Part shown: positions 1-10,835 of the stretch, piece after piece
Position numbering within the stretch: the first letter of the stretch is position 1
Layout of the letters: every line of letters begins with the position of its first letter
Origin: Marthasterias glacialis
Lineage: Eukaryota; Echinodermata; Asteroidea; Forcipulatida; Asteriidae
Length of the DNA: 64,000 bases
Direction: 5' to 3'
Assembly: GCA_911728455.2 (NCBI GenBank)
Contig: OU452228.1
Coordinates: 806,001 to 870,000 of the forward strand
The notes under the pieces: generated by a model
The model's database searches: none
What the model saw: the letters and a program-made list of their open reading frames with translations, nothing else
Told to the model about the DNA's origin: nothing
Translations under genes and position numbers: made by a program

Positions 1-54
1 TTAAAATTAACATCTATTATAATGGTTGAGGTACCCGCTGCTAATAGGATTCAA

Positions 55-190
55 ACTGCCTCTAGCTGCCAAGCAATCTCGGTAGTCTAGTTGGTAAGAT
101 ATCTGCTCTGGAATGGTGGGGGTCGTGGGTTCGAATCCCACCCGAGCTATATTTTTCACAGGACTCAGGAAAGTACCCTAATATGCACAC
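55..190 (+). mobile_element. tRNA-derived SINE (family G), second copy
   Basis: It starts GCCTCTAGCTGCCAAGCAAT and has the same A box (TCTCGGTAGTCTAGTTGGTA) and B box (GGGTTCGAATCCCACC) as the copy at 28516, then CACAGGACTCAGGAAAGTAC. After about 190 the sequence is a different repeat (195-275) that recurs inverted at 61170-61245. Confidence 0.75.
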
Positions 191-194
191 CACA

Positions 195-280
195 CTGAAT
201 AACAGTGACATTGACTTCCAAAATGGCGCAACCAAGATTGTTGTGATGATGCCATCAGGTGAATTGGGTCAATAGGTGGA
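195..280. repeat. dispersed repeat R7
   Basis: ATTGACTTCCAAAATGGCGC, AACCAAGATTGTTGTGATGA and AGGTGAATTGGGTCAATA recur as the reverse complement at 61170-61245. Confidence 0.7.
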
Positions 281-360
281 ATAATTTGCAACAGGAATAA
301 ATAATAATTCCTTTTTATTTGCTATTTACAGAATTCAAGCTGGCCGTTCATCACTGGGCA

Positions 361-500
361 CACTTAGTGGTCTAGTGGTTAGTTCTGCTCTATAATGCAG
401 GGGTCAAGGATTCGAATCCCACCTGAGTAGTATGCCTGTGGATTTTATTCCACAGGACTCGGGTAGCACCGAGTACGATGCTTATTACAATGCAATTACT
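361..500 (+). mobile_element. tRNA-like SINE head, family G relative
   Basis: TTAGTGGTCTAGTGGTTAGT (A box), GGATTCGAATCCCACC (B box), then GCCTGTGGATTTTATTCCAC and GGACTCGGGTAGCACCGAGT. The tail matches the family G tail, but the head is diverged, perhaps from another tRNA source. Confidence 0.6.
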
Positions 501-530
501 GCATATTTAAAAGAAGAAAAGATTAAAATT

Positions 531-866
531 TAACCAGTGGGTGGCTGGATGACCTGTTTAAATGCAAAGGTTTCCCCTGCCTGGAAACGGAAGCCGTATT
601 ATGAGACCATATTGTAATTTCGAACCACCAGAGCAAAGGTCGCCCAGTCATTCAACTGCAAAGCATGCGCAGACCACGCATACACCGTCTAATGCTTTGA
701 TTCACCCACACGATCCAACATAGACAATCTTTCTTCTCTTGGCATTGTCAAGTCAGGGTTTCTTTGTGCCAGCGGAACCCTCAAAGAAAAAAGATTCTGG
801 CAATTCCGAAAGAATCCCGCTGGGGGACGGGACAAAAAAATAGAATCCCGGCAGCAACTTGTAAAA
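531..866. mobile_element. MITE family M1, copy 1
   Basis: It starts TTAACCAGTGGGTGGCTGGA, runs through GATGACCTGTTTAAATGCAA and CCTGCCTGGAAACGGAAGCC, and ends AGAATCCCGGCAGCAACT. Other copies in the window share this order: 1129-1765, 9640-9812, 11118-11545 (inverted), 31950-32365 and 34255-34340. Its inner edge lies about 30 bases from the AIMP1 exon 6 donor at 900. No coding capacity is seen. Confidence 0.75.
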
Positions 867-900
867 AACAAAATAAAACAAAAGCATGACGTTGACTTAC

Positions 901-1069
901 ATTCATATCCCTCACAGCTGACCCGATCTCCCGGCTCCACCCCCTGGGGAGGTATCAAGAGCTCCACTTTATCAGACGTGGCAGCACACATGACCATTGC
1001 CTGGCTGAGGATGCCCCTCATCTTTGCTGGTTTCAGATTACAGCAAATGATCACTAGACGATTCTGCAT
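901..1069 (-). CDS. AIMP1: AIMP1 exon 6: middle of EMAP-II domain
   Basis: A CCATAG acceptor immediately precedes ATGCAG, and phase 0 matches the previous exon. The product reads MQNRLVIICCNLKPAKMRG, then ILSQAMVMCAATSDKVELL and IPPQGVEPGDRVSCEGYE plus one base, closing with a GTAAGT donor (900-895). NLKPAKMRG and SQAMVMCA are near-identical to vertebrate AIMP1/EMAP-II. The remaining domain (the lysine-rich KKKIWE-like region and the end of the protein) is not found in 1-900, so it must lie outside the window. A MITE copy ends about 35 bases past the donor, so the reading frame that continues to 689 runs into transposon sequence and is not coding. Confidence 0.95.
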
Positions 1070-1128
1070 CTATGGACCAAAACAAAATTACAGGAAACCA
1101 AATTGGAAAAAAAGTACACAAATAGCAC

Positions 1129-1765
1129 CTTTGACTAGTAGGCGCCGGATGACGTGTAAACACGCAAATGTTTCCAGTGATTGGAAACTGAAGCCATGTT
1201 AAGACGCCATTGTGCAATTTCGGAATACCGGAGCAAAGGTCACCTGGACATTCTACTGCTGAGCACACAGAACACAAACACGCCGTCTAATGCTTCGTTT
1301 CACCCACACAAAGACCCAAAAAGGTCTTGAATATTTTGGAGTTTTCTCGCTATTGAGAGGTGGTTATTGTGTAATCACCGATTCCAGACCTTTGTCCTTT
1401 TTTCCAAGAAGAGGATTAAAAGGCATTGAAAGGCTTCCACCGTTGTTTATCAATTGTATGTCAGCTCAAAGGAGGTTAAGTCAGAGTGAGCTGGGAATCA
1501 AACCATGGTACCACTACTATACCATGCGCAACGGCTAGTCTTTTGCAATTCCCGGTGTGTGAATTTGACTTTTATCTCCGTCGAGAAAACAAAACAGATT
1601 GATCAAATAAAGAGAATCTTCGTTCTCTTGGCATTGTCAAGTCAGAGTTTCTTTGTGCCAGCGGTGCTCTCAAAGAAAACAGATTCAGGCAATTGCGACA
1701 AAAGAATCCCGCCAGGGGGATGGGAAACTAAAAAGAATCCCGGGGGCAACTGGTTCAAGGGTGTG
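1129..1765. mobile_element. MITE family M1, copy 2 (long form)
   Basis: This is a direct copy of the element at 531-866, with the same head (GGATGACGTGTAAACACGCA) and tail (AATCCCGGGGGCAACTGGTT). An extra ~270-bp middle segment includes CCAGACCTTTGTCCTTTTTT, a segment also kept at 32098-32160. It lies just beyond the AIMP1 exon 6 acceptor, so the exon is sandwiched between two copies. Several short open frames here are by-products of the element. Confidence 0.72.
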
Positions 1766-1879
1766 CACAACATTGATAAGATTGAAAATGTAAATAGGAT
1801 AGTTTTTGAGAAATAAGTAAAACAGTTAGTTTTGAGTCCAAAACCCTACATGTATGTTTGAAAGCAGTGAAAACATAGA

Positions 1880-2045
1880 AGTTATCTTTTTCTTCTTAAT
1901 ATTTGCTTGCGACACAGATGACCGCTTGAGCTTAAACTTTGACAGGTTTGTTATTTCATGTACAGCTTGGGTCAAATAAAGTGCAGATACTGGTATTTGA
2001 CGATCACCAATGTTGGTCCTGTGCTTTATTCTACATTTTTATGGG
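1880..2045. repeat. dispersed repeat R1
   Basis: TTGCGACACAGATGACCGCT, TTGAGCTTAAACTTTGACAG, GTTTGTTATTTCATGTACAG and TTTGACGATCACCAATGTTG. The same order appears at 48310-48420, and the family resembles one I recall as common in sea-star genomes. Confidence 0.55.
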
Positions 2046-2720
2046 TGATTTATTCATTCTCATCCTTCAATTTTCAATTAACATGCCATCCAACCGGTAA
2101 AAATGACACAAAATTAAGCGGTTTATAATTTGTCAGTGAAGTTTTCCATGCTTATTTTAATTGCAGCAATCAAAATAACAATAATATGGGAGGAGGGTAA
2201 ATGTTATTTTTACTGACAGCACCCCAGAGAAAAAAATTGCTCCGGAGGATTAGTACTGGTTTCAAATTTTTTAAACAGTGACCTTTCAAATTTAAAATCC
2301 TCATCCTGCTTTGGCTTTGAACACAAATTCATAAATACCTGGGACAGTTTATCCATTCTGATTGGTTGAGAGGAGATCATGTGGCCTTGTTAATCGTGCG
2401 GCATAGACATGGTACAAAATGTTTAGACATGGACTGAGGAAATTGAGTCAAAAGAGGGCGCTATCAGACCATTGCGTTGAGCGTGCAAGTTACAAGGCCC
2501 AATTAACATTGGTACCCCCACAGAGGTAGATGGTAGCACGAAAATTTGGCTCGCGCCCTTTTGAAACTTGCGGGCGCATTTTCAAAACATGCGCGAGGTG
2601 CTCAACATGGACAGAAATTTAACCCAGACTCGAGTCGAGGTGAGCTGTCAGATTTGTTCCAAACTTTGAAAGGTTTTGGATGTTTTTAACAGAAAGGTGT
2701 TTATGATTGGGAATCAAAGT
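2046..2720. other. no feature recognised
   Basis: AIMP1 intron sequence. No open frame above about 60 codons, no repeat partner noticed within the window. Confidence 0.5.
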
Positions 2721-2721
2721 G

Positions 2722-2852
2722 TGTTGAATCGGTTTTCAACACGTTGTTTAAACATGGTGAGGCCTGGTTCTCGATAAGTTTACCTCAACTTTGTCTCGGT
2801 AAAATTATCAAGAACCAGGCCTCACCGTGTTTAAACAACTTGTTGAAAACCT
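2722..2852. repeat. ~54-65-bp stem foldback
   Basis: GGTTTTCAACACGTTGTTTA and AACATGGTGAGGCCTGGTTC (2731-2770) are complemented by GAACCAGGCCTCACCGTGTT and TAAACAACTTGTTGAAAACC (2812-2851), around a 13-base loop. A few mismatches show it is old enough to have diverged. It is probably a small foldback transposon. Confidence 0.85.
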
Positions 2853-3159
2853 CTTCACCACACTTTTATTCCCTTAATTGAATTTAGTTAGATCAGTAAG
2901 GTCCTGTACATGTATAATATGTGTCTTGAGTGTGCATAATTTTCAATAAAAAGTCTGCGTGTTATAGAAATATTTAGGTCGGTGTTGATGGAAGACCTCC
3001 TCCAGTTAAGACCCGATTGAATGATCGTATGTAGACCCAGACTTAGATATTCATTAGAGATTGCAGAACCAAGCAAGTCAATGTACCAGATATGTCAATT
3101 CAGCTTGTCAATGGCCCATTCAAAGTGTGTTTCCATCTGTGCATTTCTGTCATGGAGAA

Positions 3160-3265
3160 TGTGATATCAGTTCTCACAAGAACAATGTACTGTATATAGC
3201 AAAGTAGATATAATCTCATAACCAAATACATTGATACCTCACCATACAATGCCTCAAAACCTACA
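3160..3265 (-). repeat. dispersed repeat R2, inverted relative to 19925
   Basis: The reverse complement reads GTAGGTTTTGAGGCATTGTA, TGGTGAGGTATCAATGTATT, CTACTTTGCTATATACAGTA and GTTCTTGTGAGAACTG. This matches 19925-20035 over about 105 bp. Confidence 0.7.
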
Positions 3266-3711
3266 GTCTCTTCAGGCCTTGCGCCTAAAGCTTTTTGTAA
3301 AGTAGCCCAAGGGGCTAGTAAACTGTGCACTTTACTTGCCCCCAGAATGTTTTCGTTGCCCAAATTTTAAATATGTATTGTCATAAATCTTTCTGATACT
3401 AATGGTAGCGATCACAACCAGTTTTAACGGTCAAATGAATTTACACTCACACACTCAAAAATAAATTAACACATTTTTAAAATGTATTATTCACATTCGA
3501 AAAGGAAGAAGTATGAGCATTATAAACAAGTAAGTTGTACAGTTTTTAGTGGCCCACAGGGCAAGTTGAGAAGTGGTGTTTACTAGCCCATTGCAGTTTT
3601 TACTAGACAATGTACGCCGGGCTAGTGCTAAGGGTGAGCCCTGCTCTTGTAGACTTCCATATGTACCTCACCTGTGTTTCCTTAAAAAGGGGCTCCAAGG
3701 TCAAATTCAGT

Positions 3712-4134
3712 TTTGTGATGCACTCATTTTCCAGTAGAAAAATCCTTATGAAAGTGGCAGAACAAAAATTCCATGTCTCTAACCTCGCTTTAAGATGGTG
3801 TGAAATTCCTTTGCATTTGATACCCTTCCAGTGCGAATTTTGTCAACATCAAATGACGTCCATTTCAAATATTTGGGCCTTTACATTTTTTAACAGGATT
3901 TTCAGCACATTCCTGAATGTTGATGATATTCAATCAAGACGGCATTGAATTTGACCTTCTGACTGAGGCAGAAATTCCTCTTTGGAATGTACAGACCCAA
4001 TTGTTGCTGATATCCAATTCAAATTTCGCTCTGAAAGATTATCAAATAAAATGACAATTTACACCATTCTAACATGAGGTTAGAGAATTGCAATTTTTCT
4101 GACACTTTCATAAGGATTCTATCTATTTGGAAAA
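3712..4134. repeat. diverged inverted repeat, ~210-bp arms
   Basis: The left arm has AATCCTTATGAAAGTGGCAG (3741-3760) and TCTCTAACCTC; the right arm has their complements (CTGACACTTTCATAAGGATT, GAGGTTAGAGA near 4075-4120). Inner matches ATTTGATA..C.TTCCAG and TTTACATT/GTACATTCC continue toward a centre near 3925. The left arm happens to be open (112 codons from 3610) but codes no recognisable protein. It ends directly at a family X MITE. Confidence 0.7.
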
Positions 4135-4440
4135 CAGTGGCGAAACTATAGTTAATTTTAAGGGGGCACAAGGGGGTGCACCACTTTTTCTAGGGGGACA
4201 CTTTTGGCCAAATAGCTTCCGTTTGTACTTTTCCTACAAAGCAAGCCTCTTTTCAGTGCTTGTGTTTATTCATTTACCATTTGTTAAATAAAAACTAAAA
4301 AAAAAACTTTTAAAAACATTGAAATTACTACATAAAAGCTTATAAAATGTAACATTGTATCTTGGTAATTTTTAATCTTAAAAGTCCGGACTTCATATGG
4401 TGGCATAGACATCAGTTAGGGTGCACGTGCCTCCCCCCCA
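4135..4440 (+). mobile_element. MITE family X, copy 1
   Basis: Starts CAGTGGCGAAACTATAGTT, then AGGGGGACACTTTTGGCCAA, AAATTACTACATAAAAGCTT, TCTTGGTAATTTTTAATCTT and a C-rich GTGCACGTGCCTCCCCCCC end. The family is defined by the complete copy at 46380-46738 and recurs at 50994-51225, 57465-57802, 58030-58140 and 63216-63592, always in the plus orientation. Confidence 0.72.
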
Positions 4441-5124
4441 AGTCTGGTGATGTTGTTTTTCAATTGAATAATTATATCTCTATCTGGTGTGCTCTCCGCC
4501 CGCCGCCCCGCAAAGGTAGTGTAATACCTTTAATAATAAAAGAATGTTCAACTATTGACTTCAAGTCTGATCAAAATGTATCAGTTCTGAGTATCAAACT
4601 ATTTATGGCTGTATGAAATTGAACATCAACGTCTGTTAAGACCATGGTTAGGCCTACTGAGTTTGCCATGCCGCGTTGTCAATTCAGGCCGATGGCACCC
4701 TCAATTTCACGGGCGCTAGCCTCCGCCTGCTTGGATAGTATAGATAATTTTTCACTACACTGACCGTGTATTTCCGACACTTCTGTCGATCAAACTACTC
4801 TGAGAATTTGGCCTTGCTTATCCCAAAACAACCTCTGTGTGGATGTTCATGTTCCAACTTCATTTTCAAATATCGGGAAATTCCTTTTTGACAAAATTTT
4901 TTTTGCAAAATCATCTTATCGATGTTTCAATCCAAGTACACAGAGCGAGCACACATGTGCAGTTGTTTGTGCACACTGGGAGATACCACACGCACCACCC
5001 CTATCAACAGCAGTCACATGGCCAACGTACACAGCACGTAATGTGTGGAGCAGGGTGATTCCGTTATTGATAGGTGAGCAAAACCTGGACTTTTTAGATG
5101 TAATTTGTAATATGTATTTGTGGG
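4441..5124. other. no feature recognised
   Basis: AIMP1 intron. Overlapping open frames at 4837-5058 run into the SINE at 5125 and carry no motif. Confidence 0.5.
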
Positions 5125-5488
5125 GTGTTGTGGCCGAGCGGATAAGAGCACCGGACTCAAGCTCTGCTGTTTCTGATCAGCAGAGTGTGGGTTCGAATCC
5201 CGGTTGTGACACTTGTGTCCTTGAGCAAGACACTTTACTGTAATTGATTTTCTCCACCCAGGAGTAAATTGGTACCTGTGAGGGCAGAGATGGTTCATGT
5301 GAATGATTAGCTTGGAGCGCGGTTACTCGCAGCACCGGCTGTATACTCCCCAGGGAGCTGAGATGGTTTAAGGAATGAGATGGTTTAATGGCCCAGTGAC
5401 CAAGGGTATTAATGTCAGAAGCGTTTTGATACAGTACTGTGATAAAGCGCTATATAAAAACTGGTTATTATTATTATTATTGTTATTA
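5125..5488 (+). mobile_element. tRNA-Leu-derived SINE (family L, tail type a)
   Basis: The head GTTGTGGCCGAGCGGATAAG...GACTCAAG...GGGTTCGAATCCCGGTT folds as a class II tRNA with a CAA-type anticodon loop, i.e. tRNA-Leu-like. The body reads CTTGTGTCCTTGAGCAAGAC; the tail GATAAAGCGCTATATAAAAA ends in (TTA)n. Tail type a (AGTAAATTGGTACCTGTGAG, GGCTGTATACTCCCCAGGGA) is shared with 24867-25130. Confidence 0.85.
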
Positions 5489-6269
5489 ACCAATTACCAC
5501 CAAGAATTACAAAAATTTTCTGTGTTTCGGGAGGTTTTTTTAAAAGATTTTCCAGATCCTTTTTTTTCTTCAGAATATCACTGTCACAATGAAATCATAA
5601 ATAAACCAAGTAAAGACAACAAACTTTCGCCTACAATACAACAGCATTTTTTTTCTCTGCCAAGAAAATGTGGTATTTGTTCACCCTGAATCAACGGAAG
5701 CCTTGGCCGATAGCCGGCCATGGTATTCTGGAATTCTGGAAAGTGAGATTTCAAGCATGAAGTCCATTACCCTTTATGCGGGGCAAACAAAGCGTACGCT
5801 ATACAATGGAATGTTTGGTGAAGATGCTACCCCTTCTTTTTCGTCATACCAGAAAAAAATTGTTCCAGCATAATCAGATTATCCGTTTTCTGGTACATAA
5901 AGGTGTGTGTCATGACCGTGGGCAGAACTCCTGGTGGAGTTCTCTGCATGACATAGCGAATGCTCCCTCTAGTTAATAACAATAATCATAATATAATAAT
6001 GCAAAACATTAAATATGGCACTGTAAAAAGAACAGAGTGCCTAACAATACAAAGGGAAGGAAAGCTTCTCCCCAGGATTTTTCAAAACTGTGGGGCATTC
6101 TGGACCAAAATTTTGAAAGTGTGGCCGAAAGTGTGGCAATCTGGAGCATTTACATTAGTTTTATGTTAGGATTTTTTTATGAATTTGATATTACTGGGCA
6201 TCTCATCACTCAAGTCTAGAAGAGAAGACCTTTTTATAAAGTTTGGTAAGAACTTACTTGGATCTTCTA

Positions 6270-6826
6270 AGTTTAGGAACATGCTCCCCCCGGAAAAAAC
6301 TACTACACGTGATAGGGTACTTCGAGCCAGCACAGTAACCGGGCTTCACATTCCCAAGTGTCGTACTGAAAGGTACAAACGATCCACTATTCCTGCTCTT
6401 GCCCGCATTTTGTGAACTTCTGGCCAAATCCCCTCAGCTTAAAAATATCTATCTTCTTTTTTTATAGTAATGGATGGTTTAATTGTAAATTGCCTTTTTT
6501 TTTTTTTAAATTGTTATTACCAAATGTGTTCTTGCCAACTGTGATTTGCCATTTCTTTATTTTTTTTGCCATGTAGCGACTCCTAGTCTCATAAGTAATC
6601 ATTGCTGTAACTTTAATGACAATTATATTGGTTTTTCTAAGTGAGCGATGGTTGGTTTTCTAATCTTATCAAATTGTTTTTGTGCTCTTTTTAAGTTTAT
6701 ACATTAATATTTTTAATAGTAATGTTTTTCAATGACTTTTTTTGTAAACTGTGCATTTCGGCTTTTTAGCTGCTGTATTGCAGTGTTTTAATAAATAAAC
6801 CATGAATAATAATAATAATAATAATT
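6270..6826 (+). mobile_element. degenerate LINE 3' end with (AAT)n tail
   Basis: Residues encoded near 6320-6415 (IPKCRTERYKRSTIPALARI, followed out of frame by a WN-like end) resemble the RT C-terminal 'P..RT...R.F.P...WN' motif of non-LTR elements. The sequence then becomes a T-rich 3' UTR and ends AATAAATAAACC...(AAT)n at 6807-6826. No further RT motifs are recognisable upstream, so this is a truncated remnant unrelated in detail to the 12-kb LINE. Confidence 0.5.
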
Positions 6827-6867
6827 AAAATCTAAAAAAAAAAAATGAAAAAAAATATTTTAAAATT

Positions 6868-6955
6868 TTTTTTGCGTATCGCCTGTAATTTCTGCGTATC
6901 GGCCCTTACTTCGTGCATATCGGCCCGATATGCTAGCTTGTGCTTGGGGAGAACC
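6868..6955 (+). repeat. dispersed repeat R3 (CGTATCGGCC)
   Basis: GCGTATCGCCTGTAATTTCT, GCGTATCGGCCCTTACTTCG, CATATCGGCCCGATATGCTA, GCTTGTGC. Internally a ~25-bp tandem. The same block with a poly-A/poly-G leader is at 22828-22945. Confidence 0.65.
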
Positions 6956-7990
6956 CCGATTGGTTGAAGCTAGGTGGAACAATGAAAGAATGTTTGATCT
7001 CGCTCCACGCTCAACGCTAATAACAGCCATCTATCTCATTTTTGTGCACATCGTAACGGGGAAAACAAACAATGTCTTCTAGGGGTCACCAGAGGTCAAA
7101 TTCAAAATGTCTCAACATCCAAAAAAAAAATCTTGTCATTACAGAGTATTTGAGAAGTTTCATGCTTTAGTCATAAAGTGCACAATTATTGTGCTTATCC
7201 GCTGAACTAATTCAATTCACAAGTCTCCACAAAGGTGCTTTCAACCAAAGAGGTATGTTCTTCACCTGCAACTCGGTTTCATTCATTTTACGGAACAGGT
7301 CGATTATTCCACCTTTGGAAACGGAGAAAGTTGCTGAGTTTATCACGTACTATGCATGACCCAGTTTAATTTGAGTGAAAAACATTGTCAGCTTCTTCAG
7401 CCGCTGAGGATTTATATGCCACCTTGATGCGTCAAACACTTCACAGCACAATTGCAGTGTGATTGAAAAACGGAAAATTGAAAGTTATAATAAATGCTGA
7501 TAACTATTCAGTTGGAATCGGACACTCACTTTCATAATTAACTAATACCACTGAGATCTGCCCTACCTGTACTTCTAAAACATCTGATCAGTGTTTTACA
7601 TTGTATGGTGCCACTTAGATACAACCCCCACCACCCCCCCCCCCCTCAACCCCATCCCTTTTACTCCCAGGGGTGGAATTTCTATTAAGGGAAGTGCTTT
7701 GGCTTTTCAGGTTGAGTGGAAACAATCATAACATGAGAACAAAAAAGGCCACCAATTCATGGCATTTTATTCCTGTCTGGTGAGTCCAAAGGATGAGGAA
7801 AAGTACATGTACATAACAAAACAGTGGCGTAACCTGGGCCTAATTTCATAAAGATGCTGAAAAACACCACAAAATTAAAGGGACATTTCGCCCTCAAAAT
7901 TATCAGTTAAATTCTTTAAATGTCGTTGTACATGTACACATTGTGTGAACTACAAGAATATTACATAAAACACAGTTCAATTTTCTTCTC
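6956..7990. other. intron sequence, poly-C only
   Basis: A C-rich run (7628-7648) and CAGTGGCGTAACCTGGGCC at 7803 (an isolated family X terminus next to a GGCCTAATTTCATAAAG end) are the only marks. Confidence 0.45.
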
Positions 7991-8866
7991 ATGAACCCTT
8001 TAGCACTCATACCGCCCAGAAGCGCCCCGCCTTTTACTCCACAAACTGCCCGCAACTGCCCTCGAAGTTTGACAAGTTGTAACTTGAGTTTTACATACGT
8101 GATTGAAATGCATCAAACAGCCGTATGTAGAGCGCAATCTCAAGCTTACGATGGTCTAAAAAAAGTACATGGTCCCCATGAGAAAAAATGACATTGTCTA
8201 CCTCCAAAGGTTCAAAGGTCGGAAGTCCTATCGTCAAACCAATGCATGTACCCCATGTGCAACGCAGCGAGTGGTTGTTTCGGTGTGTGTGGACGGACCG
8301 TACTTTACGTACAATGTATTTCACGCGCAATGTACACAGTAATGGTGACCTTGTTTGTTTTCACTCTAAAACTTGCGGTTGTTTTTACACGGAATACCAT
8401 AAGTTGGAAGTATTTTACAGACAGTTTTAGGTAAACAAGTTGTTCTGTAGATAACATAGGCATTTAATCTGACTTCCAAAGGTATGTTGTGATTGTTTTG
8501 AATTTTTTTCTTTACATTTTCTTTCTTTGAGATGTCAGTACAGTTGAGCAAAATTGTGTGCACAACTTTCCACGTAACAAACGTTTACTTGGTACACAAA
8601 CAATGTTTCCTAATTTTAGTTGATGTGTCTTATGTTTCCAACCTCATTGCTTTGATTTGGTAAAGCAAACAAAACAACTGTGCCAATCATTCAAAGGTAA
8701 TTTCATCCTCTACACAATAAACTAAACTTGTAACACAAGAAAATAATCACAACGAAAGTTATCTAAGGATTTCTATGCACAGTAGAAGATCTTGTGAATT
8801 TCCGTGGGGCATTCAAGGAGTAAATGACGCGATGTTTAATTGTGCACAAGTGCTAAAGGGTTAACA
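7991..8866. mobile_element. piggyBac-like MITE
   Basis: The left end is (G)AACCCTTTAGCACTCA and the right end AAGTGCTAAAGGGTTAAC, giving inverted termini CCCTTTAGCACT next to TTAA on the right and a decayed (GA)AA on the left. Sub-terminal TTTACTCC (left) and GGAGTAAA (right) are also inverted. TTAA targets with CCCTTT ends are typical of piggyBac. Length is ~870 bp, with no transposase recognised inside; small open frames at 8091-8434 are not conserved families. Confidence 0.6.
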
Positions 8867-9052
8867 AGAAATAACTGAAAAACTAAACTACAGATCAAAG
8901 GTCAGTTATAAGTACAACCAGCCGTCACTCCTGCCCCTGAAATCCTCAGGTGAATCGCAAACAGATTGGTCATACTCTGTTTAACTTCATGCAATCATTT
9001 TGATGTTCATATGGTGATACAGAGGTCCAGACTGCTGGCTTAAATTGTGACT

Positions 9053-9384
9053 TCGTCGTGTGTCCGGCAAAAGGACGTAAGGGAAAGTTCCCGGCAAAAG
9101 GACGTAAGCAATTTATGTTAAAATTTGTGTTTCAAGAATTATGAGCAGGAAAGTTTGGTAAACATGTTGCCATGCAAAATTCATTCTAGAAAGGTTAAAT
9201 TCTGCATGGGGAATGAGGAAACTTGTCTTCAGGATAACTCTAGCAAAAAAACTAACAAAAATGACATATTTTTCATGCAGGAGCCATTTTGTTGCTTACG
9301 TCCTTTTGTTACTGGGACAAACTACTTTATGTTCCCGGCAAAAGGGCGTAAGGCCTTATGTCCTTTTGCCGGGCACACAACGAC
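9053..9384. mobile_element. MITE family M2, copy 1
   Basis: Terminal inverted repeats are TCGTCGTGTGTCCGGCAAAA (left) and TTTTGCCGGGCACACAACGA (right), each continuing as AGGACGTAAGG. The left end repeats CCCGGCAAAAGGACGTAAG a second time. A second copy at 27431-27776 is about 85-90% similar by eye across the whole ~330 bp. Both carry open frames, but these lack any known motif. Confidence 0.8.
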
Positions 9385-9599
9385 TTTCATTAATCCACTT
9401 GGAAGACATACAGATCAACCAGCTGTGATTATTTGCTGCTATACATTGGCAAAAAACTAGTGAGAAACATTTTGTTTGTAAGTTATTTAAGAAGATCATT
9501 ATGAGCACCGTGGAACTCCATCCAAAAGTTGTGCAGTCTGCTCCAACAGTGAGTCCCCATGAACGTATCCCATTGGTTCTCACTACAGAGTTCATGCCT

Positions 9600-9812
9600 C
9601 GCTGGCCTAGCCCCCCCCCCCCCCCCCCACACCACCCACCAAAACGGACGATCCAAAATGGAGAACCTTTCTTCTCTTGGCATTGTCAAGTCAGGGTTTC
9701 TTTGTGCCAGCGGCACCCTCAAAACAAAAAGATTCCAGCATTCTGCCAAAATAATCCCGCCAGGGGGACGGGACAACAAAAAATAAAGAATCCCGGCAGC
9801 AACTGGTTAAGC
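9600..9812. mobile_element. MITE family M1, tail fragment with poly-C
   Basis: Only the M1 tail half is present: CTTTCTTCTCTTGGCATTGT, CAGGGTTTCTTTGTGCCAGC and AATCCCGGCAGCAACTGGTT. A C17 run at 9611-9627 lies just upstream, where the head half should be. Confidence 0.65.
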
Positions 9813-9942
9813 CGCTCTATGAAACTGGGCACAGAGCTCATCTACATGACAAATGAGTCAAAATCTGGGTCAATCTGGTTCATGTGATTTTATTTACATT
9901 TTTACTGCTCTTTTAATTCCCTTGCAGGACTTGGGGGCTTTG

Positions 9943-9965
9943 TTGTTGTTGTTGTTGTTGTTGCT
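9943..9965. repeat. (TTG)n microsatellite
   Basis: GTTGTTGTTGTTGTTGTTGC. Confidence 0.9.
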
Positions 9966-10659
9966 ACTTTGGGGATGTTTTTGAGATCTTGTCCGCTGTT
10001 TCGTTGTTTGTTTTTCTGGCAGTGCTTTGACACAGAGCAATTAATAGTACTAAGTAGTTTTGTCTGCTTTTTTGCAATCCCCAGGAGGCACTGTCTTGTT
10101 TTGTTTTGTTCGATTGTTTATTAACTGGGGTGTTTGTTCTATGCTTCAAGTCGTACTTAGTGCAATTTCTTTTTATTTAAACTTTTAATGTATATTTTAT
10201 AATTTTTAAATCTTGTGACTGTTTTTATCCTGTAAAATTAATATTTGTAAAAGCTGCAATAACCCACTTATATAAGTAAGTGTTCCACAAACTTCCATAA
10301 AATTGCCTACTCCTTACATCTGTGTAACAATTGCATGCTTGTTTACAAGAGTAGTGCACAAGTACCACAAAGTTCCACTGTGAAATAAACAAAGTCCCAT
10401 ACACTGAAGAGTTCCACAGAATACAGCAGGATTATGTGGAACTAGCCTGCTATGCTCACACAGTGTCTTGTTGTTTTCTAGAGAACATGGTACTACATGG
10501 ATTAGACCACCATGTGTGCACTCCCCTTCTTGGTCTCCTGAAACATCTCCAACACTCCTTTGATAACAATTTCCCCTTTCTTTTTTACTTTTGTCCTCTC
10601 CTCATCTAAAAACCTTTTTGTTGTTATATTGATTTCATTAATTATTTGTTTCATTACAA

Positions 10660-10835
10660 ATCCATCAGCGCAAGCGCCAAGAACAGGATGAATAGGAAAA
10701 GATATGAAATGTGGGGAGGAAAAACCCACACAATGCACATGCAAGTCTCTGGTCTGAGGTGGGATTCGAACCAGGGTCCACAGAGGTGGAATGCAGGGTA
10801 GGAAACCACTCAGACAACTTGATCCCCTAACAGCT
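10660..10835 (-). mobile_element. SINE family P copy
   Basis: GTTGTCTGAGTGGTTTCCTA and CTGGTTCGAATCCCACCTCA on the minus strand, then GTGTGGGTTTTTCCTCCCCA. An open frame across it (10502-10858) is a by-product. Confidence 0.7.

Noticed and set aside
75..150. Possible tRNA gene
   Set aside because: A and B boxes are present, but the same head plus tail recurs at 28516-28700 with target duplications, so it is a SINE.
689..900. C-terminal continuation of the AIMP1 exon 6 reading frame
   Set aside because: The frame crosses a consensus donor at 900 and then reads M1 MITE sequence; it does not resemble the AIMP1 C-terminus.
4839..5243. 134-codon plus-strand frame
   Set aside because: Its C-terminal third is translated tRNA-derived SINE.
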